This document shows, piece after piece, positions 1-11,579 of a stretch of 64,000 bases of DNA (position 1 is the first letter of the stretch; each line of letters starts with the position of its first letter). The notes under the pieces were generated by a model. The model saw only the letters and a program-made list of their open reading frames with translations, made no database searches and had not been told where the DNA came from. A program made the position numbers and the translations under genes. The DNA is taken from assembly GCA_037903475.1 (NCBI GenBank), contig JBAJFG010000479.1, positions 4,018,001-4,082,000 of the forward strand, given 5' to 3'. The stretch is from Ancylostoma caninum. Lineage: Eukaryota > Nematoda > Chromadorea > Rhabditida > Ancylostomatidae.

Positions 1-107
1 CATGTTCCCAAAAACACCAACGCTTCATGATTGAACGATTCTTTATGTGGACGTATGTATGTATAATACAGAAAAACTGGTGCTCTAACTATACATCTCC
101 GTAACAA

Positions 108-113
108 TTTATT
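108..113 (-). promoter_or_regulatory. polyadenylation signal of rps-29
   Basis: AATAAA on the minus strand, about 60 nt after the rps-29 stop codon, a normal position for nematode 3' end formation. Confidence 0.7.
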
Positions 114-173
114 CGGATTCAATAAACAGAGGAAAACAACAGCACATGTGCGCCGAACAATTCTTCCCGACGA

Positions 174-2218
174 TCAGTCAAGCTGAAAATAGTGCAGATA
201 AGCAGTGCAATGAATGCAATAATCTTTTAAAAATGAAATTTATATGTGGATCCAGAATCTACACATCTTCACAGAGAAAATGAGCTTTCGAACGGATCCG
301 CTGATCTCGCAGGACAAACTGTGTCAACCAAATACCAATTTAGTTGGCAATGGGACCCTGCTTAGATGGGAACACCCAAGAACAGCACTCCAACAGAAAA
401 AAAATGTAATGAAATGTAAACAAACGAACAAACCTTCTTGAATCCGATATCCTTGGCGTACTCTCGGAAGCACCTTCGGCACATATCGAGACCATACTTG
501 CGGATAAGACCGTGATGGTTGGAGCAGACGCGGCTGGAAACGTAGATATGATAGATGAAAAATGTGAGAGTAAAGGTGGCATGCTACACCGGAACGAAAT
601 AAATGAATAAACATCATTCCACATTAATTCGACATTTTCTTGACCTTCTAGAGAAGGTTCCCAGGGAAAAATTGCAAAAAAAATGGTCTGGGATTAAACA
701 ACTACTCCCACACGTTACAGGATGCATAATCCGCGAGTGCTTATTTTCTATAAACGAATGTGCCACAACTTTCAATTTGCGAGCGATGAAGACTAGCAGC
801 AGTTTACTAATGCTAGAGTATCAAAAAAAAATTGTCTCCTTCTTTATAAACAAAAAGGGCAAGTGTGTTTCGATAAAATGATGAAGGCGCGTCATAATGA
901 TATGCAGACGCATATGCGAACCAAATTAAACTCCTTGACAAGAACACTTGAGCTGTTCAAAGCAAAGAAACGTCAGCGGAACAGTTACAGAAAAACTGGA
1001 TGTCTATTATTTCGAGTAAAAAAAAAAAGAAAAAAACCTAAGAAACGAAGCATAAGTTTGACTGAGCTGGAAACAAAAGCTGAAACATGAAGCACAGATC
1101 TAGAAATGAATAGTGCTTAGTCATTGGTAACGAAGATGAGAAAGACAACAACTAGCTAAACAAAATCTAGGCTAGCATGGGTGTGCATATTCGACATCCA
1201 TATATTAGTAAAGGATATTGGGACGAGAGAAAAAAAACTAGTTCAACGAGATTAAATATTTGACATCCATATCTTAGTAAAGGCCCAAGCACATTTGCGA
1301 AGCGAAAGGAAAAAAAAAACTATGTTTGACGTGTTTAGATAAATCTTGCTCAGGTTGCTGAAGCTAGGTAGAGCCTGCTTTACAATGATTTCACTTTGCT
1401 GAATGAAAAATCGTCAAATCTACCAATCTAGTTTCAGACAAAAATAAGGGAGCTCTCGTAGATATCGTCCCCCCCCCCTCAAAACTTGTCCTTCTGGATA
1501 ATGTCGTACTGAAGCGGTTAAGCGATCTAATTGGAGGAAAATGTCAACTCTGAAAGAAGGTGGTATACATGAATTGACTTTAGCAGTTGCACTCATCATG
1601 CGAAAGAATCCTTATGCGACATGTGAGACGGCTGTGATAACAAGCTTCTAAAGTAAAACCAAAAAAGGTCAACGATAAAATATGGCGTAATGGCCTACAA
1701 TCCGCTCAATGCCCATCTCGGTGAAATAGGATGGAGAAATCACTTTAAGTTTGTTCGAAAAATCAGCGAAGAGTGAGGTGATGGGACAGTGTAGCTTTTA
1801 AAACACAAGATTTGCTGTCTCTGACGTTGAGTTTTTTTTCTTTTTTTTAGGGGTGAAGTGTTAGGACCTTACAAAGGTAGTTGCACAAAAAAATCTAACA
1901 TCTCATATAGAAAGCTTTGTTGGTTGTATACAGACACTGGGGTACCACCCATAACATGTCGCCACCGAAAACAGTTAAAGTCCTGAACATCCGTCTACCC
2001 TATAGGAAACATAGAAGGTTAACCCTACACCAAATTCCCCCTTCCTCCCCCCCTCACTGCAGGCTAGAAATCGGATATCTCGTCGATAACGAAGAACAAC
2101 AGAAATGAAAAATAGGAGAAAAAAAACAAGAATAAGCTTAGCAGAACCAATCTTACCAGGAACGAGATCCTGGGCCGAACTTGCGTGGGTGGGAGAACCA
2201 GAGATTGGCAAAGCCCAT
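174..2218 (-). CDS. rps-29: 40S ribosomal protein S29 (uS14), three exons
   Basis: Small-subunit ribosomal protein of the uS14 zinc-ribbon family. Exons on the minus strand: 2218..2157, 533..434 and 182..174, total 171 nt, 56 aa plus TGA, the usual length of eukaryotic S29. The protein opens [20 protein letters not shown] and has the two CxxC pairs (Cys21/24 and Cys39/42) that bind zinc, followed by the family's conserved [11 protein letters not shown] segment and a C-terminal KKLD. Introns are GT..AG: donors GTAAGA and GTTTGT, acceptors TTTCCAG and TTTTCAG. The codon for Cys21 is split between exons 1 and 2. Intron 1 is 1.6 kb. The last coding exon is only nine nucleotides. An AG 14 nt before the ATG (TTTTCAG) is a likely trans-splice acceptor, and AATAAA lies at 113..108. 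Family identity is very secure; the symbol follows C. elegans naming. Confidence 0.96.
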
Positions 2219-2232
2219 TGTGAGTGACTGTG

Positions 2233-2240
2233 CTGAAAAG
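2233..2240 (-). promoter_or_regulatory. probable spliced-leader acceptor of rps-29
   Basis: On the minus strand a CTTTTCAG stretch ends 14 nt before the rps-29 start codon. In nematodes ribosomal protein mRNAs are commonly trans-spliced to a leader at such a site. The sequence alone cannot exclude an ordinary 5'UTR intron. Confidence 0.55.
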
Positions 2241-2589
2241 CAATTTTAAACGAAAATTAGCGAGCCTTCGTATGAAAACTAGCAAAACGACGCACATGAT
2301 GGTGAAAACAGCATAAAATTTGGGAAGATAGAAATAAGAATTACACCGAATACCTGACATGAACTGGGCATCAAGGTACGAAACTATAGAAAAAATTGTG
2401 GCAGGAATGGCGCAGAAGATAAAGTGATAAAAAGAAAAGGATTCCAGCATCTCACAATGGCCAACTTCGTCACACCCTCGCCTTCTTCCGAAACATAAGA
2501 AAAAAAAACGTCGATGCAACAAAAGATTCTTTGATGAACGACGACCAACTTGTTTACAAGGAGCTAATGAAGAAAACGAAGCGTTGCTG

Positions 2590-2802
2590 AATAACAGCAC
2601 CACTAAGACAAATCAGACAGAAATATAAACTTCACTGGAACAGCCGAACAGCTGCACTGGCACTATTCCTATGCATTGGTTCGGATCCAGTCAATCGATT
2701 GAATGCTCAATCAGTTCGGAATTTTGCTCGGGAAATCGAGGAACGGAGGAAATCACAAAGCAAAGCAGCGTCACGGGAAAATTTTCAGTTGAAATTTTAA
2801 AA
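2590..2802 (+). other. coding-like stretch with broken frames
   Basis: An open frame without ATG runs from about 2590 to a TAA near 2800 and encodes a basic, charged peptide including EIEERRKSQSKAASRENF. The two other forward frames immediately upstream (about 2500-2590) also look coding (for example MNDDQLVYKELMKKTKR). No splice sites join them cleanly. It could be a decayed gene or chance; no family was recognised. Confidence 0.2.
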
Positions 2803-3729
2803 AAAAACGGCTTGCAGCATTACTTGAACAGTCGTTCACGAAGATGACATATCTGAAGATATAAAAATGTCACCTGTCGACTTCTGTACTCTCTGTGGTG
2901 AGAAAAGAGCTTTCCTAAAGCAAAACAACTCGGCGTAAAATATAAAATACATAAGGACTAGGCTTCCTTACGGGCCAATTTTGTTTGTTTCACAAACAGT
3001 TCTTGTACTGTTATGAAATCAGTGTCGAACAAACGTTGTCCCCAAGAAGAGTAACAAACAGAACAAAATATAATTTAGATTAACCTCAAGGGGAAAGGTT
3101 GCATTTATGTTCATGTCTCATTAACGTCGAACTTCTAACTTATTCGAAACCGAATACTCGATTTCGCATATGTCTAATACATACTGAGAAGACAGGAAAT
3201 TTTTCTGTATAAGATGAGATCCTATAAAGTACTGAAAAAGAAGCAGCTTTTTGTTCCACCGATAAATAGGATTTCACTCATATTCAAGGTGCTATAATAA
3301 TAACAACTTCGATTTCATTCATATCCTCTGACAATGAGGCTAAAAAGTGAGGCGGGGGTGAACAAGTAAAACAATTCCTCTGTCATAGGATTTCAAACGA
3401 AAATAACGTACTTCAGTCAAATATTCGTAAAATACCTGAATCCTAAAGTTCGTTCGTCACCAACGCACTAAACCGTCCCAGAAGTCGGTGTATGGACGTC
3501 TTAGAAGTGAGACAGAGCCATGGATTCGAGAAACATTCGCCTATACTTCGTTTAAATCGGTTATCTGATGTCCTGCCCATCAAAATCGCACTAGTTTTGT
3601 AGAATTTATAGAATTTTTGTCGGCTCACGGTGGTAGTAATGTAGCAGAATGAAATAAAATGCCAGTTTCAGTAGAGAAATGGCAGCGGCATCAGCTGCGG
3701 CCATTTCTTACATCAGATTAGCCAAATAC

Positions 3730-4010
3730 TCAGATCTTCCGAAACAACTTGGAAACAAGCAATCTGGCAAGTTGTCTGAAGGCTTTAGACAACTTACCAC
3801 ATTGCTCGTCCTTCACGAAATAAGTTGTTTCCAACTTGTTTCGGACGAAATAAGTTGGAAACAACATGTAATGGCTGACGCTAGGCCAAAGCTACGTTGT
3901 ATCCAACTTGTTTTGAACCTCGATAAGTTGGACACAACTTGTTTCCGCTCTCGATAAGTTGAATACAACTTGTTTTGGGCATGATAAGTTGGAAACAACT
4001 TGTTTCAAGA
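3730..4010. repeat. minisatellite built from an AAGTTG/CAACTT palindromic unit
   Basis: Several successive units of about 30 bp, each with a short inverted pair such as ATAAGTTGGAAACAACTTGTTT, spaced by short variable linkers (for example at 3825, 3848, 3903, 3930, 3953 and 3983). Every unit is itself a small hairpin former. The forward open frame across it is a by-product of the repeat. Confidence 0.8.
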
Positions 4011-4019
4011 CTTCTGAGT

Positions 4020-4790
4020 AGGGCCACAGTACAAAATGGATGTAATATTCGTGTTCATTGCCTCGAATAACCCCCTAACTACTCAGCGAGAAACTTTCTT
4101 TGATTTCTAGAGCGGAGGAGGCGGAACTGTGCTTCGCCAGCATTATTTCGCTTCCATTTGCCTTTTCCTTGCCAAAATCAACTTTTTTTTGTTTCTTGCC
4201 TATTCTTACAAAAGAATGGGCTACGTGACAAAACCAGTACGATCTTCGCGACTAGAAGGGCATCAAACTTGACGAAATCTCGGCGTAAATTTCTTAGAAA
4301 AAACGATATGAAGACAATAAACTCTCAATAATTCTGTGACTGTACAAATACTTGAAATGGAAGTTCAAGGTGCACTATCTATTTGTTCGCCTGGTAGATG
4401 GGATTCCAGTTCAAAGTGTCACAGTTCAAAGTGTTCCTGACACTATCGTTCCCATAGATTTGCTGACATCCAGGCAAAAAAGGCGGAAATAAACTGGTAA
4501 AACATTTACAACAGTCATGGAATTTCAAATGAAAATGAAGTTCAGTTAAAATTTAGCGACCTACATGAAACCAGGAGTGCACTTGGCATTCACAAATATC
4601 ATCAGTAAGGATAATGTCGGATAGAAAATACCAACAAAGAGAAGAAAACGAAAAACCCGCCGTTCCTAACAAGAAAGGCATTACGAAGATTGTTTCTTGT
4701 TCATAACCGCATAGAACAAATCCCTATTAAACAAATCAGTAAGCTGATACATATAAGCTACAACAATGAAGCCAAACGCCGCCACAGAAA
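4020..4790. other. no gene seen
   Basis: AT-rich intergenic sequence between the minisatellite and the GC-rich island. No conserved exon, RNA gene or element end could be recognised. Confidence 0.5.
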
Positions 4791-4819
4791 TCGAGGAAAA
4801 TTAAAAATTCACGAAAACT

Positions 4820-5480
4820 CCTGCCGGCGCTAGTACTGTAACTGCTACGCCGCGCCGTGTCTTCGTGCCGGGACCGTATGCCGCCTACCTCGCTGCTTCC
4901 TTCAGCCGGCCGGGCGGCCGGGGGCTGAAGGGGCTGGCGGGAAGTGCCCACCTCCGAGCGAGAAGGGGCGGTACACCGTGGCGGTTGTAGCCGTGTGTAT
5001 GTGTGCGTGTGTGTGTGTCGCTTCTGGTGTAGACACTCTGTGAACTTCTTGGGTCCCTCATCACTAGCAGGACGACGGGTTTTTTCGCGGGGTTTTGTTC
5101 CTTCTACTTTGCGAAGTTTTCAGATAAGACGACTTTAGTGGTATTGAAGTGAGGCCGGAATCACGTTGAAAATGTGCGTGACGAGCAGCTGATAAGTGAC
5201 GCCTCGCGACTGTACAACGAGTGATGTGGACCGCCGGCGGTGTCGTTTGCTCGCCGGTCTATCGTCTTCTCACCACATGCTGTCCGATTCGACGCAGCGG
5301 TGCTGGTAACAGTGCGAATCGAGTGAGTTACTGGAATATTCGGGATGATTTTGGGGGAACGATCCGGCTATAAACTCCCTCCTGTCGCCCGATCTCACCT
5401 CTCTACTCCTGCATGGAGCCATTCGTTACGGGACCTTCGTGGATGTCGCCTGGGTTTCCCGTCTTGAATCGCTCGCCGCA
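4820..5480. promoter_or_regulatory. GC-rich island, possible promoter or 5' exon region
   Basis: Markedly GC-richer than its surroundings. It contains a strong palindrome (GGCCGGGCGGCC near 4912) and a short GT run at 5003-5021. At 5224 an ATG after an in-frame stop opens a 33-codon stretch (MWTAGGVVCSPVYRLLTTCC and onward) that ends at a good GTGAGT donor at about 5323. This would fit a first exon of a plus-strand gene, possibly the C2-domain gene downstream, but no link can be shown. Confidence 0.3.
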
Positions 5481-5749
5481 GGATTAGCCTGTGGTCATTC
5501 TGTTAGAAACGTGAATTTTCTAAGTTTTTATATAGAAAAAAGGTACGTTATACCTGGTTGGGATCTTACTCTGTTAAGTTCTTGAGTCCGGCAACGAAAA
5601 TCGCTAAACCGTAAGCATTTGAATACATCTCAGTGTCATTTTATCTGTTCCAAAAAGAAAAGAGAAAGAAAAACTACGAGCCCATTTTTTGCCTTTTTTC
5701 GATTTCTCTACTTCTTTCATTCGTTCTGAAACGGATTGTACACATTATG

Positions 5750-6175
5750 CATCTCAGCCTTCATTATCCAGATTGCCTGGCAAACTGGGATAATCCGAAA
5801 AATCCTGGGAAGATCATGAATTTCCGTACAGTCATACACTTTTTTGTGAGCACTGACATTTTCTAATTTCTACTTCTTTTTCTCTCTTTTTAAGCTTGAA
5901 TTCGGTTTCTATGAAGTGTATCTTTACTCATGATTTCCCTCCTGAACTACAATTTCCCCTTTCCGAACCCTTTTTCCTTACATTTTCCTTCCCCTCTAGA
6001 AAGATTCGCTCCAGGATCCACTCACCTTTCTTATATTTTTCCTACGCATCATTCTCTACCATACCTCGTTCTAGTACATACCCCACATCTCAGTGTTCAT
6101 TATCCAAATTGCCTAGCATGCTGGGATAATCCGGAAAATCCTTGGAAAAATGATAGCTCTTTGTCGAGCTGTGTC
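5750..6175. repeat. two copies of a 70-bp repeat with TTATCC/GGATAA arms
   Basis: The segment around 5751-5815 (CATCTCAGCCTTCATTATCC, then GGGATAATCCG) recurs at about 6086-6150 with about 80% identity. Each copy has inverted TTATCC and GGATAA arms around a short core. A small unnamed dispersed repeat. Confidence 0.65.
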
Positions 6176-6189
6176 CTAAGATTATGAAT

Positions 6190-7980
6190 ATTACCACTCA
6201 CCGGTTTATTTCCTCTTCTTTTCGACGACTTCTATCATTTTTGACTTAATATTGGACATTTCTGCCATTTCTTTTCCTTTTTTTCGCGCTTTTCCCACCC
6301 AAAGCTGTAGCTTTCTGTCCTCTGGCCATGTTCACTTCCCCTTTCCGCTATTTTTATTGCTGCCGGTATCCGGTACCCAATCCACAACCGGAAGTGAACT
6401 TGCCAAGTGGCTGTGTTCCGTAGTGTTAGAGTTGTATCAGTTTTATTACTTGTAGTATGTGCCATGTTTTGTTAAAATCAAATTTGTATTCATGCGAAAG
6501 AGAATAGTGCATTAATTCCAGACATCTATATATCACGTGTTCCAACATTTGGTGAATAATTCCTTTTATGGATTGAAGTGTTTCCTCGCCTCTGCACCTG
6601 CAGACAACTGTCAATGCCTTGAAGAACGCGTGTTTCAATCCCTTATCAGCTGTCCGAGTTTTTCATCTGCATACCAGTTTGCATCTGCGCTGATTTAATG
6701 TTTACTCTTTCAAAAGATCCTTCAAAAAGGTTATTACTCTTCTTAGGACCGAATAATGCATTAGAGCTGTTTCAAATAGAATATTGGGCCTCGAATGAGT
6801 CGGGAATTCGGATGTTCGAAGGAGAGATAGCACTACAATTACATCTGGAGTATAAACTGAAAGGGTTGTAGGATCCCCTTTTCCTCGAAAACTCGAATTT
6901 TCTAGATCAAGCCCCCAACTGTTAATTCCACCGATTACATTGTGCAACTCTTACTCCCAACGTCCTAACCATTATTATTGCTCTTCAGAAAAAAAAACAT
7001 TCAAAACTAAATGGCTATCTGTGCCACACCTTTTGGGTACGAAGAAAAGGTTCCAAGTCTTATGCTTTTTAGTGAATTGGAGCGAAATTCCCCGTTTCCT
7101 ATCTCCACAATCAGTTTGTTCTTTATTAAATGCGGAGCGTCTCTTCAGGGGTTAGCGCGAGCGAGCTCTCTGATTGGTCAATTCATTTAGCTGACTAATC
7201 GCCGCGACCTGGCGGCACTGCTTCACTGCCTGCAGTACTCCACGCTCTCTTTTTCTGTTCCAGTTGTCCGCTAAGTTCGGCTACGATTTCACTCTACGTC
7301 TCTACCCGCGACATTCTGCTCGCCCACTAAATTGCATGAATATGTGTAGATAAATAGCCTAAGAGACCCCGCTTCATAGCATACTTTTTGTTAGTCGATT
7401 TATCGATTGTCCACTGATTTTTTCCAGGAGAACTTTTCACAAGACGCAAATTTAAAGAGAAAATGAAAAAAAAAAGGATACAAAAAAGAGAATACATGGA
7501 CGAGTGTCTTGGATGACGCTATGTCTTATCGATTTCCTGGTCTCAAAATTAGAGGATCATGGGCTGGGTAACTGGGGTCAGGACAAGGGCTTTTCCAAAT
7601 CTGGAACCGAGATTTGTAGCATCAAAATTGAAAATTAAAACGACTTTCAGCCCCGGTGGAAATTAAATTTACTATATGTACCGTAGCTCTCTGAGACTCA
7701 AGTTGGTGTAGATAAGAACTCAAAAATATTCAATGATTTAGGCAATTTGGTTGATTCATGACTTGGGAATTGATCCATGCATTCGAATATTCGAGATAAA
7801 GAAGGCGTAACGTTCCTCCCAAACTTTCGTCTGCCGCTGTATTGCCTTTCATCTTCTTTGAAAACTTGACTTTCCGACTCAGTCGGAGCCTAGACGAATT
7901 TTACTTCCTGGAGCCAAATTTCACCATATTAGATGAGGTAGAATCGAGCTTGGAGCTGCCCTCATCCCTGGCTGCCATTT
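6190..7980. other. no gene seen
   Basis: AT-rich sequence with short random open frames on both strands. A slightly GC-richer patch at 7140-7320 contains GATTGGTCAATTC, a CCAAT-like box, but no transcript could be tied to it. Confidence 0.4.
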
Positions 7981-8015
7981 TTTGATCGCACCAGGGCGAC
8001 ATCGTCCTACGAAAT

Positions 8016-8142
8016 ATGCCCTTGTGGCGTTATCGTTGGTTCAAACAGGATTTAGTCGACGAGATCGCCCATCACGCGGTCACCGTGGTGATAATCCTGA
8101 AGCTCATTTGCGTGAAGTGGAAGCCCTCGTCTCCCGTGCCGC
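8016..8142 (+). CDS. candidate first coding exon of the synaptotagmin-like gene
   Basis: Starts at an ATG and ends at a strong GTGAGC donor (127 nt, phase 1). It encodes 42 residues, MPLWRYRWFKQDLVDEIAHH, then the hydrophobic run AVTVVIILKLICV, then a basic KWKP tail. That layout (short N-terminus, one hydrophobic segment, basic stretch) is what a synaptotagmin N-terminus should have, although the hydrophobic segment is short. Its phase fits the candidate exon at 16940, and the resulting chain gives a 390-residue protein, normal for the family. The junction is unproven, and the open frame continues past the donor to 8282. Confidence 0.35.
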
Positions 8143-8577
8143 GTGAGCTTCGTCGACAGACGACGAAGCAGGGACGAGGCCGGATGACGGGAGCGAAACC
8201 CCCGACCATGTGCATGTGCAAAACAAGAATTGAAGGATTCGTCATGCATCCTGAGATGTTGTGTGCTGGGAAGATTGGGTAAATAAACGGCTTTCCCAAA
8301 TGGATTGGGGAAATCAAATCACGACTTATCCAGCGCGGTCAAATTTGGCTTCCTGGATTTAGTCTTCTTCAAGGACAACAATAGTTCAGCAGTTATGCTG
8401 GTCTGTCTGCATTTCTCTCCTACCTCTCCAAATACCGAACGCTTCCTCGCGCACCTTCTTTCTCTAATGTCTCTCCACCTGTCTTCTCTGGTGAAACAGG
8501 TTATACATGGTAAAGACGTGTCTCACTAGAAAGTATTCACTAAAAATTGAAAATGCGGAAAATTCTTCAGAGCCTGA

Positions 8578-8690
8578 ATGCATCGTCAAGGTTACCCAGG
8601 GTAAACGTATTAGTGCCCGTTTAAACGACGGGCAGGTTCGCGTGTTATTCACAATTTACCCTGGGTAATCTCAAGGATACATGCGGCCTC
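8578..8690. repeat. TTACCC-family inverted repeat copy
   Basis: GGTTACCCAGGGTAAACG on the left and TTTACCCTGGGTAATCTC on the right form inverted ends of a 100-bp unit. Same family as copies at 11.1, 22.8 and 25.8 kb. Confidence 0.7.
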
Positions 8691-8699
8691 ATGTGGAGA

Positions 8700-11100
8700 C
8701 AGGTAGTGACGTGTAGAGGTAACTTTTTGCTCGAAATTTTCCGGCAGAATAAACACCTCAAGCCAAATTTAGCCGTATTGGACCTCCGAAACCCGAAGTT
8801 GATGTCGGGAAATCAGTCAAGATGAGTTTCCCGTTTAAAATTTTCTCGCTTAGAGCCGAGCAGAAGTCCTCGCTGAAAGCTCTTTCCGAACCATTGTTGA
8901 ACAGGTGCTTCTGCTGGCTTTTCAGAGATTTCTAGCGCTATTCGAGAAACTGAATCGCTAATAGCCGACTATGAATAGGAAGAAATTAGACGTTGATCCT
9001 GAATGGGTAATCAGTTTTCTCTTTGGTTTGTTCAGAAACAAATGAATTCTCACCCTTCTCTGGAAACACCTGGATAAACGCACTCTTGGACCGTTGCTCG
9101 CTTGTATCCGTACGGAGAACGAGGTTTTTACTTCTCTTTGCTGATTTTTCATGGATTTTCTGGCTAGCAACTTGTCAAAGCAGTTGCAATTACACTGGTT
9201 TCAGCTAGCTCCAGCATCGACTGTAGATGAGTCCATGTTTTTTTTTTTTGAAGATAAATTTTCAACAGACAATGAATGTTGGTTTTAGGCTCTGTTCCTC
9301 CTTAATTTTTTTCAACATCAAATCCAGAATGCAATAATTTCTGGACATTTCGCTTATCAGGCTTATCATTTGACTCCGAGTTACTAGAGAAAATTGTGAA
9401 TTTAAATCTCATCAGATCAAAAAGCTGGAAAATCAGATAATTAGAGATTTTGTGGAATAAATTTTGGAAATTTGTAGGCATCTGCATAAAAAAATTTCTC
9501 CTCGAGAATATGAAAGGATGATTATAACCTCTAAAGATTCCCCACAGAGAAAAAGCAAAAGCAATGAAATTGTTTTCAATAATAGTAGACTCCTGAGCTC
9601 TCATCTCTGATCAATAACTATAAATTTAATTGTAGCCAATCAGGAACCTGTTTATCTCATGCTGCCAATCTCATTACCAGTTGAAAGCTCTATTGCGCAA
9701 ATCAGGGGCGTATGTTAAATGTTCGTTTATCTGTCTGACGTCTCACGTTAATTTTTGCCCTTGGACTTCCGTTCTACGTTCTCTGGGGTTCGGCGAATCG
9801 TCCCCCCAGACCAATGACGTAAATATCTCTATACAATAAATTGGTACTAATCAGTACCGAAGTCAGAAGTTGCTAGGCCGAAAGGGGGGGGGGTGGGAAA
9901 AGTGGCTACACCGCCGGTTCGTGGATCCAGATGGAGTAATAAAAATGCTGGAAGTAATAATTTTGATATTAAATAGTTTATGGTTACTATTCTAAGGATA
10001 ATGAGAAAAATAAACGGTAAAAAACAGTATTCCTTAGCTATTTTATAAATTTTTTTTTTTGAAAATTCGGTTACTGATTCTCCGGGGGGGGGGAAGGGAG
10101 CTTCCCTGCGTCCGCCACTGGTAATAATGCGTAGTAAACAATAACATTTCATAGCTGTAGAGACTTTTAGATAATTTATTTATGCTTAGGATATTGAATA
10201 AGACCAAATAATAAATAACATGTTTACTGCTTCACTGCTTAACAGTACTATTCACTGTGAGAGTCAATTTCGCACTGGCGCTATTAGCGAACTGCATTAG
10301 TATGTATTTGTTGCTGTTGTCCAGGTGGACGTGCTCTTATGGTCACCTCCCCCCAATTTTCAGGGGCTCGCTTGTATTAGATCAATTTTTCAAGGTATGG
10401 CGATTCCTGGTAGGGGTAATGTGAACCTGGTGCTCACGTGCATTTCGTATGCTAGCGCAAATGTGCTGTATTCCTGTTCCGCTATCAGCGGCAACTTCCA
10501 TTTTTTTGGTGCTTCCGAGCGTCTTAATTACATGTTATGTACATTATGTTTGTCGCGAAAAAAATCTTAAAGTGGCTCGGTTTCGCTTGGGTTTTTTTTT
10601 CAAAATAGAACGAAACCTCAAAAAGTGATCGACTCTTTTTCCGGGCGCTATTAGCTACCTGCATTTCTACATCATTGCGCAGGAAGTCATGCACAGTGCA
10701 CATTTACAGGACAAATATTCACTTCTACATAGTACATATACATATATCTCTGCGCAGGGTTGACTGATTGTTTGGTTCTCTATGCTGGACAAGCCTCTAT
10801 GCTCTGCATGTGCTGTTCATTTGACGTCACTCATAATCAAACAGTATATCCCCTTTGTTTGCTTTGCCTTTGTTAGGCGAAATCAATACATATGGTCTCA
10901 TTTTTCTTCAACTTCGTTGACACTCGGCAATGCCAAGCCAAATTATTGGCGAGCTGAATTCTAAATAACGGAATATAGTGTAATATAGTGTTTTGGCTTT
11001 GATATTTGATGCCATGTACAACGACAATAATATTAAGTTTTTGTTTATTAGTGTTTCCTATTTCAGATAGTTCAGTCTTGGTCCTCCCAATAAGCTTATT
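8700..11100. other. no gene seen
   Basis: AT-rich sequence with poly-G runs at about 9882-9895 and 10083-10093. The latter is followed by GCGTCCGCCACTG at 10108-10120, a solo copy of the TIR of the hAT-type MITE at 31289. No host exon was recognised. Confidence 0.4.
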
Positions 11101-11129
11101 CTGTCTCCCCGGGCACTTACCCAGCCCGG

Positions 11130-11480
11130 TATTCATTATTGGGTTTACCCCAGGTAAGCGTGATGAGTTTACCCGCCACCTGCTACTCATTAAGCATATC
11201 GGGCTGTCCTTGATAAAATTGTGGGATCCACTGGGTAAAGCGTTATCATGGGATCTGCCACAATTATCCAGTATGTTACAAAAGGTTGTCTTACTGGACC
11301 CGACTGCGTTATTGAGGTTACCCATGGTAAGTATGTCAATGTTAACGGATTTTACTCTTTACCTAGCACCCATCAACATGTTTACCCATACGTGACGTTG
11401 TCTATACTGAGTTGTCACACATGGATAATCTCCATGTTTCTTACAATTACAGTAATCGTACCCATGACTACCCATACTTC
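11130..11480. repeat. TTACCC-family repeat copy, long form
   Basis: Contains repeated GGTTTACCCCAGGTAAGCG-type cores and the shared segment GTTTACCCATACGTGACGTT. It aligns over about 330 bp with 25.99-26.33 kb, including the conserved CACTGGGTAAAGCGTTATCA. The open frames here are products of the repeat. Confidence 0.75.
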
Positions 11481-11579
11481 AAATTATGGGCCCTGGGCTA
11501 GAATTTGGGTTAAAACCAGCTGGATTACCAAAAATTTGAGGGAATCTCTTTTGAGTGCTCTCAGAGCATAAATTTACGC

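Noticed and set aside
324..624. Two minus-strand frames of 94-97 codons over rps-29 exon 2
   Set aside because: Both are shifted readings of the ribosomal exon (for example the frame reading [16 protein letters not shown]); the correct frame gives the zinc-ribbon motif.
603..1090. Forward frames of 92 and 75 codons inside rps-29 intron 1
   Set aside because: Lysine-rich, A-rich composition, no splice sites or family; best explained by AT-rich chance.
2064..2603. 179-codon minus-strand frame overlapping rps-29 exon 1
   Set aside because: It reads the ribosomal exon in the wrong frame and is otherwise low-complexity and hydrophobic without motifs; rps-29 explains the conserved part.
9953..10128. 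A second hAT-type MITE bounded by GTAATAAT
   Set aside because: The right TIR GCGTCCGCCACTG is present and followed by GTAATAAT, but the upstream GTAATAAT at 9953 is not followed by a matching TIR.
11006..11571. Forward frames with hydrophobic N-termini, considered as the missing membrane exon of the synaptotagmin gene
   Set aside because: They fall in the TTACCC repeat, which also occurs elsewhere in the window, so the frames come from the repeat.
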